Shown here piece by piece: positions 23,101 to 35,405 of a DNA stretch of 64,000 nucleotides (the first letter of the stretch is position 1; each line of letters starts with the position of its first letter). The notes below the pieces were generated by a model. It saw nothing but the letters and a program-made list of their open reading frames with translations. It ran no database searches and was not told where the DNA came from. Made by a program: the position numbers and the translations under genes. This DNA comes from Closterium sp. NIES-65 (Eukaryota; Streptophyta; Zygnematophyceae; Desmidiales; Closteriaceae): positions 1,283,001-1,347,000 of the forward strand of contig CANXME010002107.1 of the NCBI GenBank assembly GCA_948144175.1, read 5' to 3'.

Positions 23101-26100
23101 CCGCGTCTACCTGAGACACACCTGAAGGGGCAGGACCCTGAGGGGGGAGGGGGTCTACCGGGGGGGGACCTGGGACCAGGAAGAGGGGCGGGGGGGGGAG
23201 GGACGGAGTGCGGTAGGGGAAGAGCCGGTAGAAGGGAACCGACTCGTCGAACGTGACATCCTGGGAGGACAGAACACGACGAGAGGTGGGGTGGTAAAAC
23301 TGCCACCCAGGTGCGTCAGGGGGGAAACCCAGGAAGACGCAAGGAGCAGCACGAGGGGACAGCTTGTCCGCAGACAAGTCGCGGACAAACGCCCGAGATC
23401 CCCAGACACGGAACGCCGACGCATCGCCAACCTTCCCCGTCCACAGCAAAGCTGGGGAGGTCTCCGGTCTGGAGACCCTGGGCTGAAGGTTGATCTGATG
23501 TGCGGCGTACCTCACCGCAAACGGCCACAGAAAATGGGGGGCAGCCGCATGCACCATGGACGTACGGGCGACGTCCATGACAATGCCGATGCGGCGCTCA
23601 GCAATCCCATTCTGCTGTGGAGAGTCCGGAAGCGTGAAGGTCTGGCGGATGCCTCGTGCCTGACAGTAGGCTCGCAGAAGGCCGGAGGAGAACTCGCCGC
23701 CTCTGTCCGAGTGCAGACGCAAAACAGGAAAGTCCGAGCCGAAGCTCCGCCTGAGCTGGAGACGAGCTGCGCGGATCCAGTCGATCAACACCGCAGTGAC
23801 CTCACCCTTGCTGCGCAAGGGGAAGACTGTGGTGTAACGCGAGTAGTCGTCAACCACCAGCAGGAAGTAGCGCTCGTGACCCTGCCCACGGACGCGGGCT
23901 GGGCCCCACACGTCCATGTGAAGCGTCTGCATCGGGGCCTCCGTCGGAGGAAACGGGGAGGAGTGAGGGGTAGCCCGCAGTCGACCCTCGACACAGGGGA
24001 CACAGGGAGGGCCAGGCCCCGGAGGAAGGGGAGGGAGGGACCGGGGAAGGCCAGAGACAAGAAGGCGAGAGGCCATGCCCCGGAGACGAGGCAGGGAGGG
24101 GTGACCCATCCTGTGGTGCCACAGGAGGGTCTCGTGGGACAGGAGGCGACACGAGCAGGGGGCAGACTCAGGACCAGACCTGGACGCTGCAGCAAACACC
24201 TGACCCGACGCAGCTACCTGACCAGACGCAGGAGGAGGAGACGGAACAGTGAGTGTGTACAGGCTCGACCCCGGCCCACGCGTGAACGTGGTCAAGTGTC
24301 GACCCGTGTCCGCGTCCGTGCAGTGGGTGTCCCGTCGGCGTGCAGGGGTGAACTGGTCGACCCCTGCATCCTGTAGGTCAGCACCCGCCACCAAGTTCGT
24401 AGAGAACGAGGGGAGGTAGAGACCGGACAGGGCGCCAGTCGGGACCGCAGGGCACGGCAGGACAGTGGAGTAGCGAGCCAGAACAGGACCCCCAGAGGGG
24501 TCCGCCAGGGAGACCGCCACTGGCCGACTAAGCGGCGTGAGTGTGGTGCGGTCTCGAAAGAAGGAGCGAGACGCCCCTGAGTCAAGAGTGAAGGTGAGAG
24601 AGGGCGGAGCCGACGCAGTACCTGAGAGAGCAGACTCACCAGCACCTGAGGACTCAGACTCACTGGCACCTAGAGCGACAGCCTCACCAGCACCTGGAGC
24701 AGCAGCCTCAACAGCACCTAGAGCCGTAGTACCAATGCCCGGGTCGGGCGGGAAACACCGGTAACAGTCACCCTCCTCACTAATAGTCACAGCATACATG
24801 GCAGCAAGAATAGCATCAAAGTCAAGATCAAAGATAGCTACTCCTGCCCTAGACAGGGATCTCAGAGGCGTCAGGAAACTGGCGGCGCCAATCGTCAGTC
24901 AGGCGGCCGAAGCAGCGCTGGGCGGGGTGTGGACCACCACACGGCTCACCCGCACGGTCGCCCGTGCGCAAGACGTGGGTGCACGGACCAGTACCCCCAC
25001 CCCTCTGACGTGCAGCGTACCACTCACGGAGCTGCTGCGGGGAGAGGGTCTCCTGACCACGCTGCTGCCGCTGCTGTTGGCGCTGACCGCCACCGGAGCC
25101 ACTCCTCTGCGACGAGCCACGACCTCCTCCGCCGCCTCCCCCGCCGCCGCCGCCACCACCTCCGCTGCCACCGCCACTCCCACCGTCGCTGCCGCCACCG
25201 CCGCCTCCGCCTCCACTCCCACCACCACCGCCGCTGCCACCCCCGCCTCCACTGCCGCCGCTGACACCTCCACTCCCGACACCACTCCCGCTACCACCCC
25301 CACCTCCTCCGCTGCCTCCACCGCCGCTCCCACCGCCCCCGCCGCCTCCACCACCGCTCCTGCCCCCTTTGCCCTTGCCAGAGCGATGTCTCCCACTGGG
25401 GGCAGACGCCGCACCGACCGACTCAAAACCAACTAGGTCGGCCGTAGCAGCAGAGGCGACAGAGGGCAGGAGGGGGGAGGGGGAACACCCCTCAAAGATG
25501 GGGGTGCGCGGGTCACCACGAGAGGCCCCTACAGCGAGAATGCTCTTCTCGGCTGCTAGGAGAGACTTCTCGAGGATGTTAACAGTGAGAGTGGTGGGGC
25601 AGACTGAGAGTAAGTCGTCCCTGACTCCGCGGAGGGAGTCAGGGAGGCGGGTGACAATGTAGTAGAGAGTGAAGTACTGGGGGGGGGGGTTCTTGGCGCA
25701 GAACTCAGCAGGAAGCGCAGCGCGGAAGCGAGCGTCACTAGTGCGCAGGTGGGTAATGAGGTCGGCGACTGTGGCAAAAGAAGCAAGGTCGGGAAAGAGG
25801 TACGGTAGCATGAGGCGGCTCAGTGCAGCAGTGGCAGGGGTGGAGTAGCGTGCAATAACGGCGTCGTACAAGGTCTGAGCACTCTTGTACGACCCAAAGT
25901 GTGCACGCTCAGAGGGAGGGATGTGGCGACGCACAGCAAGACGTGCAGCAGCATCGCGTGTGGCCCACTGTGAGCGAACAGTGGCATCCTCAGTAGCAGC
26001 AGGGGCGGGAGAGGCACGAGAAGTGAGATCAAAGAGAGAGAGGCCGTCAGCTCTGTCGCACTGTAGGAAAAGCAGTAGGTCGTCTACCCACACGTCAAAG

Positions 26101-26157
26101 TCGATGGCTCTGGCCTCAGCGTCGAAGGTGAGGACACTGGGGGTAGCCATGACAGCA
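20120..26157 (-). pseudogene. gag-pol region of copia element B
   Basis: Gag starts MATPSVLTFD, carries a long poly-Gly stretch and the C-x13-C-x3-H-x4-C cluster (CTHVLRTG…RCFG). Protease, integrase (HSDRGGEF), linker, reverse transcriptase (FYILVYVDDLVF) and RNase H follow. It is a fossil with few breaks. Confidence 0.85.
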
Positions 26158-26209
26158 GTAGGGTGAGGGCAGTGCGCAGAGTAAAGCTCAGTGCTCACCA
26201 GACAGGGCA

Positions 26210-26950
26210 GTGCAGGCGGCTCGGGCGGCTCGGGCGGCTCGTGCGGCTCGGGCGGCTCGGCGTCTCGGCTGCTGGGCGGCTCGGGCGGCTCGGCGGCTCG
26301 GGCGGCTCGGGCGGCTCGGCTGCTGGGGCGGCTCGGCTGCTGGGGCGGCTCGGCTGCTGGGGCGGCTCGGCTGCTGGGGCGGCTCGGCTGCTGGGGCGGC
26401 TCGGCTGCAGGGGCGGCGGGGCCGGGAGATGCAGTGGCGGGGCCGCCAGGGATAGCGGCGGGGCCGGTAGGTGCAGTGGCGGGGCCGTCAGAGGGGACGG
26501 CGGGGCCGTCAGGTGCAGCGGCGGGGCCGTCGGAGGGGACGGCGGGGCCGTCAGGTGCAGCGGCGGGGCCGTCTGAAGCAGCGGCGGGGCCGGCAGGTGC
26601 AGCGGCGGGGCCGTCAAGTGCAGCGGTGGGGCCGGAAGGTGCAGCGGCGGGGCCGTCAGGTGCAGCGGCGGGGCCGTCTGAAGCAACGGCGGGGCCGTCA
26701 GGTGCAGCGGCGGGGCCGTCTGAAGCAGCGGCGGGGCCGGCAGAGGGGACAGCGGGGCCGTCGGGTGCAGCGGCGGGGCCGGCAGAGGGGACGGCGGGGC
26801 CGTCAAGTGCAGCGGCGGGGCCGACAGAGGGGACGGCGGGGCCGTTAAGCGTAGCGGAGGGGCCGGTAGTGGGGACGGCGGGGCCGTCGCAGGCGATCGC
26901 GGGGCCGTCAGAGGGGACGGCGGGGTCGCGAGGGTCAGAGGGGGGCGGCG
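26210..26950 (-). repeat. GC-rich leader minisatellite of element B
   Basis: Between the 5' LTR and gag lies (GGCTCGGGC)n, then an imperfect repeat of about 21-42 bp based on GGCGGGGCCGTCAGGTGCAG. Long open frames here on both strands are by-products of the repeat. Confidence 0.75.
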
Positions 26951-27161
26951 CGCGACGCGGCGCGGCCGTCTAGGGGCGGCGCGACGAGGCCGCGGAAGTG
27001 GCGCGCCAAAAAAAAAAGCGGGTGGCTCGACGCGATCGGGCCGCCAAAGGAAAAAAAAAGGGCCCAGCGCGACTCGGGCTAGGGCAGAGCGCGCTCCGGG
27101 CAGGACGAAATAGTGGGTGGGCCCTAGGAACAGTTCCCACTAGGGAACCTGCTCGATACCA

Positions 27162-27296
27162 TGTTGAGATAGAGGCGAGGAATGAGTGCACTATGAAATG
27201 AAACAAGTACAAGTACCAACCCTAAATGGGTTGTACCCCCTATGGGCTACCCCACTACAGCCTAAATATATGCATCAGTAATATAATCATCTGACA
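27162..27296 (-). repeat. 5' LTR of element B
   Basis: A 135-bp LTR with TG...CA ends (TGTCAGATGATT … CTCAACA on the minus strand). It is followed at once by a near-match to the initiator tRNA-Met primer site. Confidence 0.88.
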
Positions 27297-27950
27297 GGGG
27301 CGGCTCGGCAATGCAGCAGGCGACGGGCCGAGGCAGCTGTGCGGGGCCGGGACGGGCGGTGCACGGGCGGCGTGGGGCCGGGACGGCGGCGTGCTGCTGG
27401 AACGGGCGGCGCACTGGCGGCGTGGGGCCGGAACGGGCGGCGCACGGGCAGACTGGGGGCCGGGACGACGGCGCGGGGCCGGGACGGGCGGCGCACGGGC
27501 GGCGTGGGGCCGGGACGGGCGGCTCAATGGCGTCGACGGGCTAGAGCAGCGGCGCGCGGTCGGGACGGGCGGCGCGCGGGCGGCTAAGGGCCGGGACAGG
27601 CGGCGCGCGGGCGGCTAGGGGCCAGGACGGGCGGCGCGCGGGCGTCTAAGGGCTGGGACGGGCGGCTAAGGGCCGAGACGAGCGGCGCGCGGGCGTCTAA
27701 GGGCCGGGACGGGCGGCGCGCGGGCATCTAAGGGCCGGGACGGGCGGCGCACGTACGGTTAGGGGCCGGGACGGGCGGCGCGCAGGCGGCTAGGGGCCGG
27801 GACGGGCAGCGCGCTAGAAAATAAAGAGGCCGCGCGCCCCGAGGCGCGCGCCAAAGTGCAAATCGCCGCGCGCCGCGTCGCACGCCACGGGGCGTGCGAC
27901 AGAGCATGTAAGAGCGGAAGCAGTAGTACCCACAGGCCGAGAGCGTAACC
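27297..27950 (-). repeat. GC-rich leader minisatellite of element C
   Basis: Imperfect repeats of GGGCCGGGACGGGCGGCGCG with CGGGCGG and TAAGG variants, spanning about 27300-27830, then a short GC-rich stretch to the primer-binding site. No gene is supported. Confidence 0.7.
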
Positions 27951-27962
27951 GCTCTGAAACCA

Positions 27963-28097
27963 TGTGAAAGAAACTAGAACGAGAATGAATGAACTATGAA
28001 TGAAGTGAGTACATATAGGAAACCCTGATTGGGTTGTACCCCCTATGGGATACCCCACTATAGCCTACACAAATATATAAGCTATAATGTTCTGACA
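27963..28097 (-). repeat. 5' LTR of element C
   Basis: A 135-bp LTR with TG...CA ends (TGTCAGAACATTATAGCTTA … CTTTCACA on the minus strand). The adjoining primer site is TGGTTTCAGAGC. Confidence 0.88.
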
Positions 28098-28915
28098 AAA
28101 ATGAGTGGAGAACGTTCAAATCACCCTCAGAAAAATGGCTTTGAGGCGCCGTCCAACTAGGCAAGACCTACATACATTCCGTGACTCGGTCACTCAGGCC
28201 ATACGAAATGAGTGGAAAGCGTTCAAGTAAGCCTCAGAAAAATGCGTGCGCACCTTGACTCAGAACACAAGAAATGGGTTGAATACTCTGATCCATCTGC
28301 TGCTGCCAACTCTCCGTTCTCCCCACTAATCGCCCCATCATCCCCCTTCCCGCCCCACGCCTGCGCCCCATCATCCCCCTTCAACCCCCACGCCTGCGCC
28401 CCAGACCCCTCTGCCGCCGGCTGAGCCGCAGCAGCGGGTGGGGACAGCGGAGAGGAGGGAGCAGGAGGGGGATGCAGAGGAGGGGGATGAGGAGGAGCAG
28501 CGAGAGGAACAGCAGGAGCGCGTTGCTCGGGAGAGTGGGGGTTGATAGTAGGCGGGTCAGGACGTGGCGCGACTCGGGATGAGAGGGAAGAGAGGCATGA
28601 GAGGGAAGAGAGGGAAGAGAAGGAAGAGAGGGAACAGAGGGAAGAGAGGCATGAGAGGGAAGAGATTCGGGAGGATCTTGTTGATAGTCCTGGTCGTGGC
28701 GGTGCTGCTGCTGGTGAGCTTGCTCGTGCTGCTGGTGAGCTTGCTCGGGGTTGAACCGAGTGAGAGGCAGGTGCTGGTTCATCCGACGAGCGAGAATGTA
28801 CGACCTCAGGCGGTCCCATAGGGCGGAGAGGAATGGGCCACGGGGAGGGGAGGACGAGGCGGAAGACGCGGCGAGGAATGGGCGGGGAGCGGCAGAGAGG
28901 AACGCGCGGGGAGGG
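28098..28915. other. Host DNA between elements C and D
   Basis: No gene can be supported. The first 160 bp hold two copies of AAATGAGTGGA followed by a related AACGTTCAA/GCGTTCAAG segment and CTCAGAAAAATG. Then come pyrimidine-rich runs, a purine-rich repeat of AGAGGGAAG/AGAGGCATG units (about 28580-28670) and GC-rich sequence. The last 70 bp encode GEDEAEDAARN in one frame, echoed by EGDEAEDAAEAD on the other side of element D. Confidence 0.4.
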
Positions 28916-30029
28916 TGTCAACGGGAGTTGGGTGTTGGCCCCGTCCTCGCTTGGGCGGAGCCGACTTCGTGGTCGGGTGTGAGGGGAGCAGCCGACCTGC
29001 AGCAGTGGGTGAGCTGGTCGACTAGGAGGTCGACCTGCACGGGGGACCACTGCACGGGCGCCAACTTCAGGGTGGCGCTGACTTCGGGAAGGTCGACTTG
29101 GGAGTCGACCTGCGGAGGACGTCGAAGCCGACTTCGGCGGTCGGCTAACGGACCGCTGGTCGACCTGCGGGTGGTCGACTGGACCTGGTGGTTGACGAAG
29201 GAGGAGCCGACGTCGACCTTGACTCAGGACGCCGAGCAGTTGGGCGTCGAGTAGCGGGGCGTCAACTTTGTGACGCGCTTCGGGCGGCCGACGTGGGTGG
29301 TCGGCCGACGACTGTGCTGGTCGACGTGGAGCTGGTCGACCAGAGGGGACGTCGACCTGGAGGAGGTCGACCGATGGTGTCGTCGACCTGGTGATGTCGA
29401 CGTGGAGGTGGTCGTCGACTTGGGAGGTCGACGGGCACGAACGGGAGCTGCTGGTCGACGCGGTTGCCCGGTCGACCAGGTTACCTGGGTGACGAAGTGC
29501 TGCGGAGGAGTGCGACGGTCGCCCAGGCGAAGTTGGCGAGCCCGACCTCGGTGGTGGTATCCCGAGGTCGACGTGGCCGATCAAAGGCAGTCGTCAGCTC
29601 GAGGTTGACGTGGTGTTGTGCGCTGTGTAGGTGACGAGACTCTGCACGCCAATCATCTGCACACAACTGCGAAGCAGGGTGCACTGCTGTCCTGCGTGAG
29701 CAACGCTGTCACGCCGTCAACCTGCGACGTTGGCATGCCGTCGACCTTGCCTTGCTGGAGCGCGGTCGACCAAGTCGTGCTGGAACGCAGTCGACCAAGC
29801 TGCTGGCAGTTGGCCGACCTGAATGCTTGCTCTGATGTAGTCTTGCTATGCCAACTTCATTGTACCATTGTTCTGAACTTTTCCTAGTGGAACTCTTGCC
29901 AAATTTCCCCGTGAACTAGCAAGTAGTGTGCGCACAAGGAAAACGATTAAGGAACAGAGAACGCAGAGATCACACGAGCACACGTGCCTAGCCTGCAGTC
30001 TAGCTCCCGTTGTAGCAGTTATCTCCGCA
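28916..30029 (+). repeat. 5' LTR of element D
   Basis: 1114 bp, starting TGTCAACGGGAGTTGGG and ending TTATCTCCGCA. It contains around twenty GTCGAC hexamers. A TGG-initiated stretch (TGGTGCGGTGAACG) follows directly and is the probable primer site; I cannot name its tRNA. Confidence 0.9.
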
Positions 30030-30105
30030 TGGTGCGGTGAACGTGGACGGCACACGACTTACCTTTCAGTCAGGTCGACGTAGACACCACTTACCTATTT
30101 CGTAG

Positions 30106-33100
30106 TTGCAGGCCGGCAACTGTGCGGTAGTCACTATGGTAGGAGCCGTAGGTGACGCGGGGGTGGTGGACACCCTAGAGTCACGGTTGGAGAACGCGAG
30201 GAGGAAGCACGAGGCCAACGAGTACGGCGACTTGCCCTGGCCGGTCGTCGAGGCTGGACTCCGCTCCATGTGGGCAACGGAGCACCCGTCTCGACCTGCC
30301 TCTCCTCGTCCGGTGAACAACGAAGGCGGCGTCGACGTGGGCGTCAACGCCGGTGGTGGTCAAGTCGGCAGTAGTGCTGGAGGCACGTCGAGGCAGAGAG
30401 GTGTGATACACGTCGGTGAAGTCCGCGGCGTTCAGGCGCGAGGGATGCAGTTGTCGGCGACTGCAGGCTCTTCGCGGGGTGACGTCGGAGGTCGACGGAG
30501 TGGGCTATCGCCGATGTCAGCGTCCCAGGTGACGGCAGGTGGGATTGCGCCGAGCTACGGCTACTTCAAGTTCACGCCGGACAGGATCTCAGTCACCCCC
30601 CCACTGGTCGGTCGACCCGACATACTCACCTGGAAGGAAGCTATCGAGCCCCAGTTGGAGATGGCCGGGCTGATCGGCTTCGCCCGAGGGACCGTGACGA
30701 CGCCGGGGGAGCACCACCCCGACTTGCGGGCGGAGTTTCGCGCCGTGCAGCTGTTGACCTTCACGGTCATCTCGCGGTGCTGCTCGCCGGGCGTGCAGAT
30801 CGCCTTGAAGTGGTGCTGGGAGTACCTCGACGCCGGCCACCGGGCGTGGCACTTCATTGAGTCGACGTACCAGGTCACCGACGACCTGTTCATCGCCCAG
30901 CTGGAGGGACAGCTGACACACCTGCGTATGGGCGACGAGGAGAGTGTGACCGACTACTGCAACCGAGCCAGGCGAATTCTCGCCACTATCAGGATGGCTG
31001 GCGCACAGTACTCTACGGCGTCGTACATCACCCATGTCATGCAGGGACTGTCTAGCAGCTATAATCTCCTGAACCGGTTGTCTATGGCGCCGAGCACGAG
31101 GGCGACACTCAACGAGGACAACCTGACCTCGTACATCCTGCAGGATGAGGCGATGCAGGAGGCTGAGCGATCGCGGGAGCTCTTGGCGCAGGCGAACTTC
31201 GTCGCCCCGGCAAAGCAAGGAGGCCGACCAGGACAGCGCGGACAGTCTGGTGGCGGCGGGAGCAGTGGCTGGAAGTTGACCAAGGAGGTCGAGAAGAAGT
31301 CGACCAAGGACGGCGATCGAGGAGGAGGAGGTCGACGTCGGGAGTGCTGGATCTGCCACAGCCCCGATCACCTCTCCTTCGAGTGTCCCGACCGCAGTGA
31401 CTCCGACGTCGACGACAAGGGCGGCCGCGGGAGGTCTGGCAGCCGTCGTCCTCGTCGTGGAGGAAACCAGCCGCGCAAGGAGAAGCATTCGACCAAGACA
31501 TCGACTTCGGCGAAGAATGCCGACTCCCCTGCTGGCGGCAAGGGGCGAGACGACAAGACGGCGTCGTGCTCGCTGGTCGGCGTCGTGGAGCCGACCATCT
31601 CTCTGGCACCGGAGGCTGGAGAGGACTTCCAGGCGGTGGCGGCAGCTGTGCAGGCGAACCCGGCGGTGGTCCTGCTCGACAGCGGGTGCTCCCACCACCT
31701 GATGGGGACGAAGGAAGCCTTCGTCGACTTGCAGCCGAGCGGCGCCATCAGGCATGTGCGCGGCTTCAATGGGGCGCTGCAGGATGTCCAGGACCGCGGC
31801 ACCGTCGCTCTGCAAGGAGAGGCCGGGAAGGAGGTGCTCATCCCCGACGTATTGTACGTCCCGGGTGTGCGAGCCAACCTGCTGTCGGCCGGCCAGCTGA
31901 AGGAGCATGGCGTGAAGCTGCAGGAGGACGGAGACGGCATGCTGCTCGTCTTGGCAGCAGGGGAGGTGCTCGGGCGGGCGACGTACTCTGGGCGAGTCCT
32001 CTGCACCGACCTGCGTCCCTGCGCGACGAGGTCAACGCCGCCCATGAAGGAGGTTGTGGCTCTGCGGGCGATTGTCTCGAAGACGAAGTCGACGCCAGAC
32101 CGGATACATGCGCGGCTTGCACATGTTGGCATGGACACCATACGGAGCTCGGCGAAGAACGAGGGCCATTGGGCTGGACCTCAAGTCGGCGACGGACGCC
32201 GACTCCCCGTGTGTCTCGTGCGTCAGCGGGAAACTGGCGCGGCACACCTTCCCCGACCAAGGCTCCGACGCCGACGACGTGCTGGCCGTCGTGCACATCG
32301 ACCTGTGCGGGCCGTTCCGCGTGACTGCCAAGGATGGCAGCCTGTACTTCTTGCTGCTGAAGGACCGCAAGACCCGCTACGTGTGGGTGAAGCCGGTCGC
32401 CAAGAAGTCAGATGCGTTGCAAGCGTTTGTGCAGTGGCTGGCGGTGGCTGAGCGGCAGACAAAGAAGTCGGTGTTGATGCTGCGCTCTGACCAGGGAGGG
32501 GAGTTCCTCGGGAAGCAGTTCACCAACTTCGTGAATGGAAAGGGGATCGTCCACGACCTGACCTGCCCAAACACCCCGCAGCAGAACGGCATGGCGGAGC
32601 GGGAGATGAGGACGGTGGTGGAGTCGGTGCGGACAATGCTGCTGCACATGGGTGTGCAGCACCACTGGTGGCACCTTGCTCTGCAGCAGGCCGTCTGGGT
32701 CCGCAACTGCCTTGAGCGGTCGACGCTGCCGCCGGGGACGACGCCGTACCAGCTGCTGACCGGGAAGAAGCCCGACTTGTCGCTGGCGCGGGTGTGGGGC
32801 TGCATGGCGCAGTTCCTTGTCCCTGAGCAGCAGCGTGGTGGGAAGCTGAAGCCGAAGGCCAGGTGGGGACTGCACCTTGGCGTGTCGGCGGCGAGCAAGG
32901 GCTGGGAGCTCCTTGACGTCGCCACTAACTGAGTGGTCACCACGTCGGACGTGGTGTTCTATGAGGAGATGTCGCTGGCCGAGTGGAAGTCGGAGCACGG
33001 GCCGGTGTCCGGCCGCTCGTCGTCCACCCCGCCCTCTAACACCTCGTCAGCGACACTGCCGCTGCTTGCCGAGGTTGGCGAGCTTGCTACTGAGGCCGTC

Positions 33101-35278
33101 GCGGACGTCCGCCCCCCTACCCCTCCCCCTCCGACCCCTGCCCCTCCCCTTGTGGCCGACATGCGTGGGCTGACCTCGGTGTCGGCCTCTGGCGATGAGG
33201 GGAGTAGCGGGACGTCGCCTTCGGCGCCGGCCAAGTGCATCGCCGGTGGCCGACGTGACGAGCGGCAGGTCGACATGGGTTTGCAGTCGACGTCGACAGG
33301 GGAGAAGCGGGTCGAGGAGCAGCGGCCAACAAAGGAGCAGGCAGCCGTGAAGCCGACTACGGAGCTGTCGGCGACCGGGTCGTCGGCAGGGGAGCCGACC
33401 ACAGGGGAGAAGTCGGCTGGGACGCCAGTTGAGGAACAGCAGGACGCTGAGGGCAGCGACGACAGCGATGATGGAGGGGATGCCGAGGAGGTCCAGCAGG
33501 GACCACGGCGTTCAGGTCGACTTCGAAGGCCGCCTGACTTCTTCGTCCCCGCTGCCTTCACCACGGTGTATGACGTGGACGATGACGACGACCTGCTGTA
33601 CGATGACGCCGAGGATGATGAGGAGTTTCCGGAACTCGACCCTGACATGCTAGCCGACCCCGAGCACCGTTGGGACATCTCGACGATGACGGTGAAGGAG
33701 GCGTTGGCGAGCTGGAAGGGCCCGGCGGTGAAAGCCGCCATGGAGGAGGAGATTCGCAGCCTCATCAACATGGGCACTTGGGAGCTGGTCGAACGCCCGC
33801 CGGTGGTGAACGTCATGAAGAACCGGTGGGTGTTGACGACGAAGTACCACATCGACGACACCGTCAAGCGAGAGAAGGTGAGGCTGGTCGTGAAGGGCTT
33901 CACACAGGTGTACGGCGCCGACTACGACGAGACGTTCGCGCCGGTGAGCAGCTACATCACGTTGAGGATCTTCCTCAGCATCGTCGTTGTCCTCAACCTC
34001 AACCTGATGCAGCTCGACATGAAGAACGCCTTCCTGCAGAGCAAGCTCGATCGGGTGCTGTACATGTCCCAGCCGGACTACTTCAACGATGGAACCGGCC
34101 GGGTGTGTAAGCTGCTGAAGAGCCTGTACGGGCTGAAGCAGTCGCCGCTGTTGTGGTACTTGGCGCTCAACGATGTGCTGGTTGGCGCCGGGTGGAAGAA
34201 GAGCCAGGTCGACGAGGCTCTCTACTTCAAGGTTGGCGAGGGTGGAGTAGCCTGCTGGGTGCTCGTCTACGTCGACGACCTGCTCCGCGCTAGCAGCAAC
34301 ACCGCGATGCTGAAGGAGCTGAAGGAGCTGCTGGAAGCTGCCTTCGAGCTGCGCGAGATCTCGCCGGTGCAGAAGTACCTCGGGCTGGAGATCGTGCGCA
34401 ACCGGTCGGCGGGGAAGCTGTGGCTGCACCAGCAGGGCTACGCCGACAAGCTGCGTAGGCGCTTCCTTGACGAGGAGCAGACCGGACGCACCCCGAAGAC
34501 ACCGGTCTCGGTCGGTGCCTACGCCGAGCTCACCTTCGATGACGAGGAGGCGCAGGAACGGCAGGAGGAGGAGTACCGGCAGAAGGTCGGCTCGCTGCAG
34601 TTCGCGGCGACGACGACGAGGCCGGGCGTCGCCTTCGCCTGCAGCAAGCTGGGGAGCGGCCTCACGGTGAGGAGCGACCAGCACTTGCACGAGGCCGACC
34701 GCTGCCTCGCCTACCTCGCCAGCACACGTGACACCGCCCTGGAGTTTGGCGGTGGACCTGAGTCGCTGGAGCTGGTCGGCTACGTGGACGCCGACGACGC
34801 CAGTGACAAGCTGAACAGGACGAGCACGGGTGGCTACGTGTTCGTATACGGAGGGGCTGCAGTCTCCTGGTCGAGCCAGCGCATCAAGTGCGCGACGTTG
34901 TCGTCGACCGAGTCGGAGTACGTGGCAGCCACTGAAGCTGGCAAGGAGGGACGCCGCCTTCGCTTCCTCCTCGCAGAATTCCGGCAGCTGGATGCCGGGA
35001 AGCCGACTGTCCTGAGCGCGGACAACAAGTCGGCCATCACGGTCGCCGAGGGCATGGGGTTGACGGGCAACCTCAAGCATATGGAGCGGCGACAGGCCTG
35101 GCTGCAGCACATGGTGAGGCGCGGGAAGTTCTCGCTGCAGTACATCCCAACCGCTGAGCAGCCGGCCGACTTCCTGACGAAGGCGCTGCACTATCCGGCC
35201 TTCAACCGGTGCTCCGTCGCAATCGGCCAAGTGCGCTTGGCCGACGTGGGCGACGGCGACAACGACGTGCAGCAGTAG
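30106..35278 (+). pseudogene. gag-pol region of copia element D
   Basis: The gag, protease, integrase, reverse transcriptase and RNase H parts are all recognisable and follow Ty1/copia order. Key motifs still visible are the CCHC knuckle, LDSGCSHH, RSDQGGEF, YVDDLL and YVDADDASD. It is not fully open and is treated as a fossil. Confidence 0.85.
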
Positions 35279-35405
35279 GTGCCATGCTCTTTTGCATGGC
35301 TGGTGCGGTGGACGACGTGCTCTGTGCTGGGTGCACGTCGCGAGCTAGTCTCCGAGATGTACTGCCGTGTGGGCTGGGTGCCCAAGCGTGAACGCGGCAG
35401 GGGAG

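Larger units (their letters stand above)
19829..27296 (-). mobile_element. Ty1/copia LTR retrotransposon B, nested in C
   Basis: The 5' LTR (27162-27296, 135 bp) is followed by a primer-binding site reading TGGTATCGAGC on the minus strand (27151-27161). A 1-kb GC-rich leader leads to gag from about 26157, protease near 24600, integrase about 24150-23280, a linker of 15-bp repeats about 23100-22620, reverse transcriptase about 21580-20930 and RNase H about 20690-20160. A 71-bp piece of the 3' LTR follows, identical to the 5' copy by eye, so the insertion looks recent. Broken, with about two or three breaks, but the best preserved of the three relatives. It sits in the leader of C. Confidence 0.88.
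14092..28097 (-). mobile_element. Ty1/copia LTR retrotransposon C, split by element B
   Basis: The 5' LTR is at 27963-28097, with a primer-binding site at 27951-27962 reading TGGTTTCAGAGC on the minus strand, close to the initiator tRNA-Met site. A GC-rich leader (27297-27950) is interrupted by element B (19829-27296). The remainder runs gag (about 19550-18900), protease, integrase (about 18450-17560), repeat-rich linker (about 17420-16600), reverse transcriptase (about 15760-15110) and RNase H (about 14840-14490). Only 15 bp of the 3' LTR remain before the minisatellite begins. It is broken, with about five breaks, and is older than B, which lies inside it. Assignment of both halves to one element rests on the matching LTR ends (TGTCAGAACATTATAG at both). 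Confidence 0.8.

Noticed and set aside
22629-23114. Plus-strand open frame with APPGSAPP repeats in element B
   Set aside because: Antisense of the GGAEPGG linker of B; the frame follows from the 15-bp repeat.
26163-26973. Plus-strand Gly/Ala/Pro-rich open frames in the leader of element B
   Set aside because: Pure tandem repeat in the untranslated leader; equally long frames exist on the other strand.
33650-35230. Minus-strand 526-codon open frame inside element D
   Set aside because: It lies antisense to the reverse transcriptase and RNase H of D and is a consequence of high GC content.
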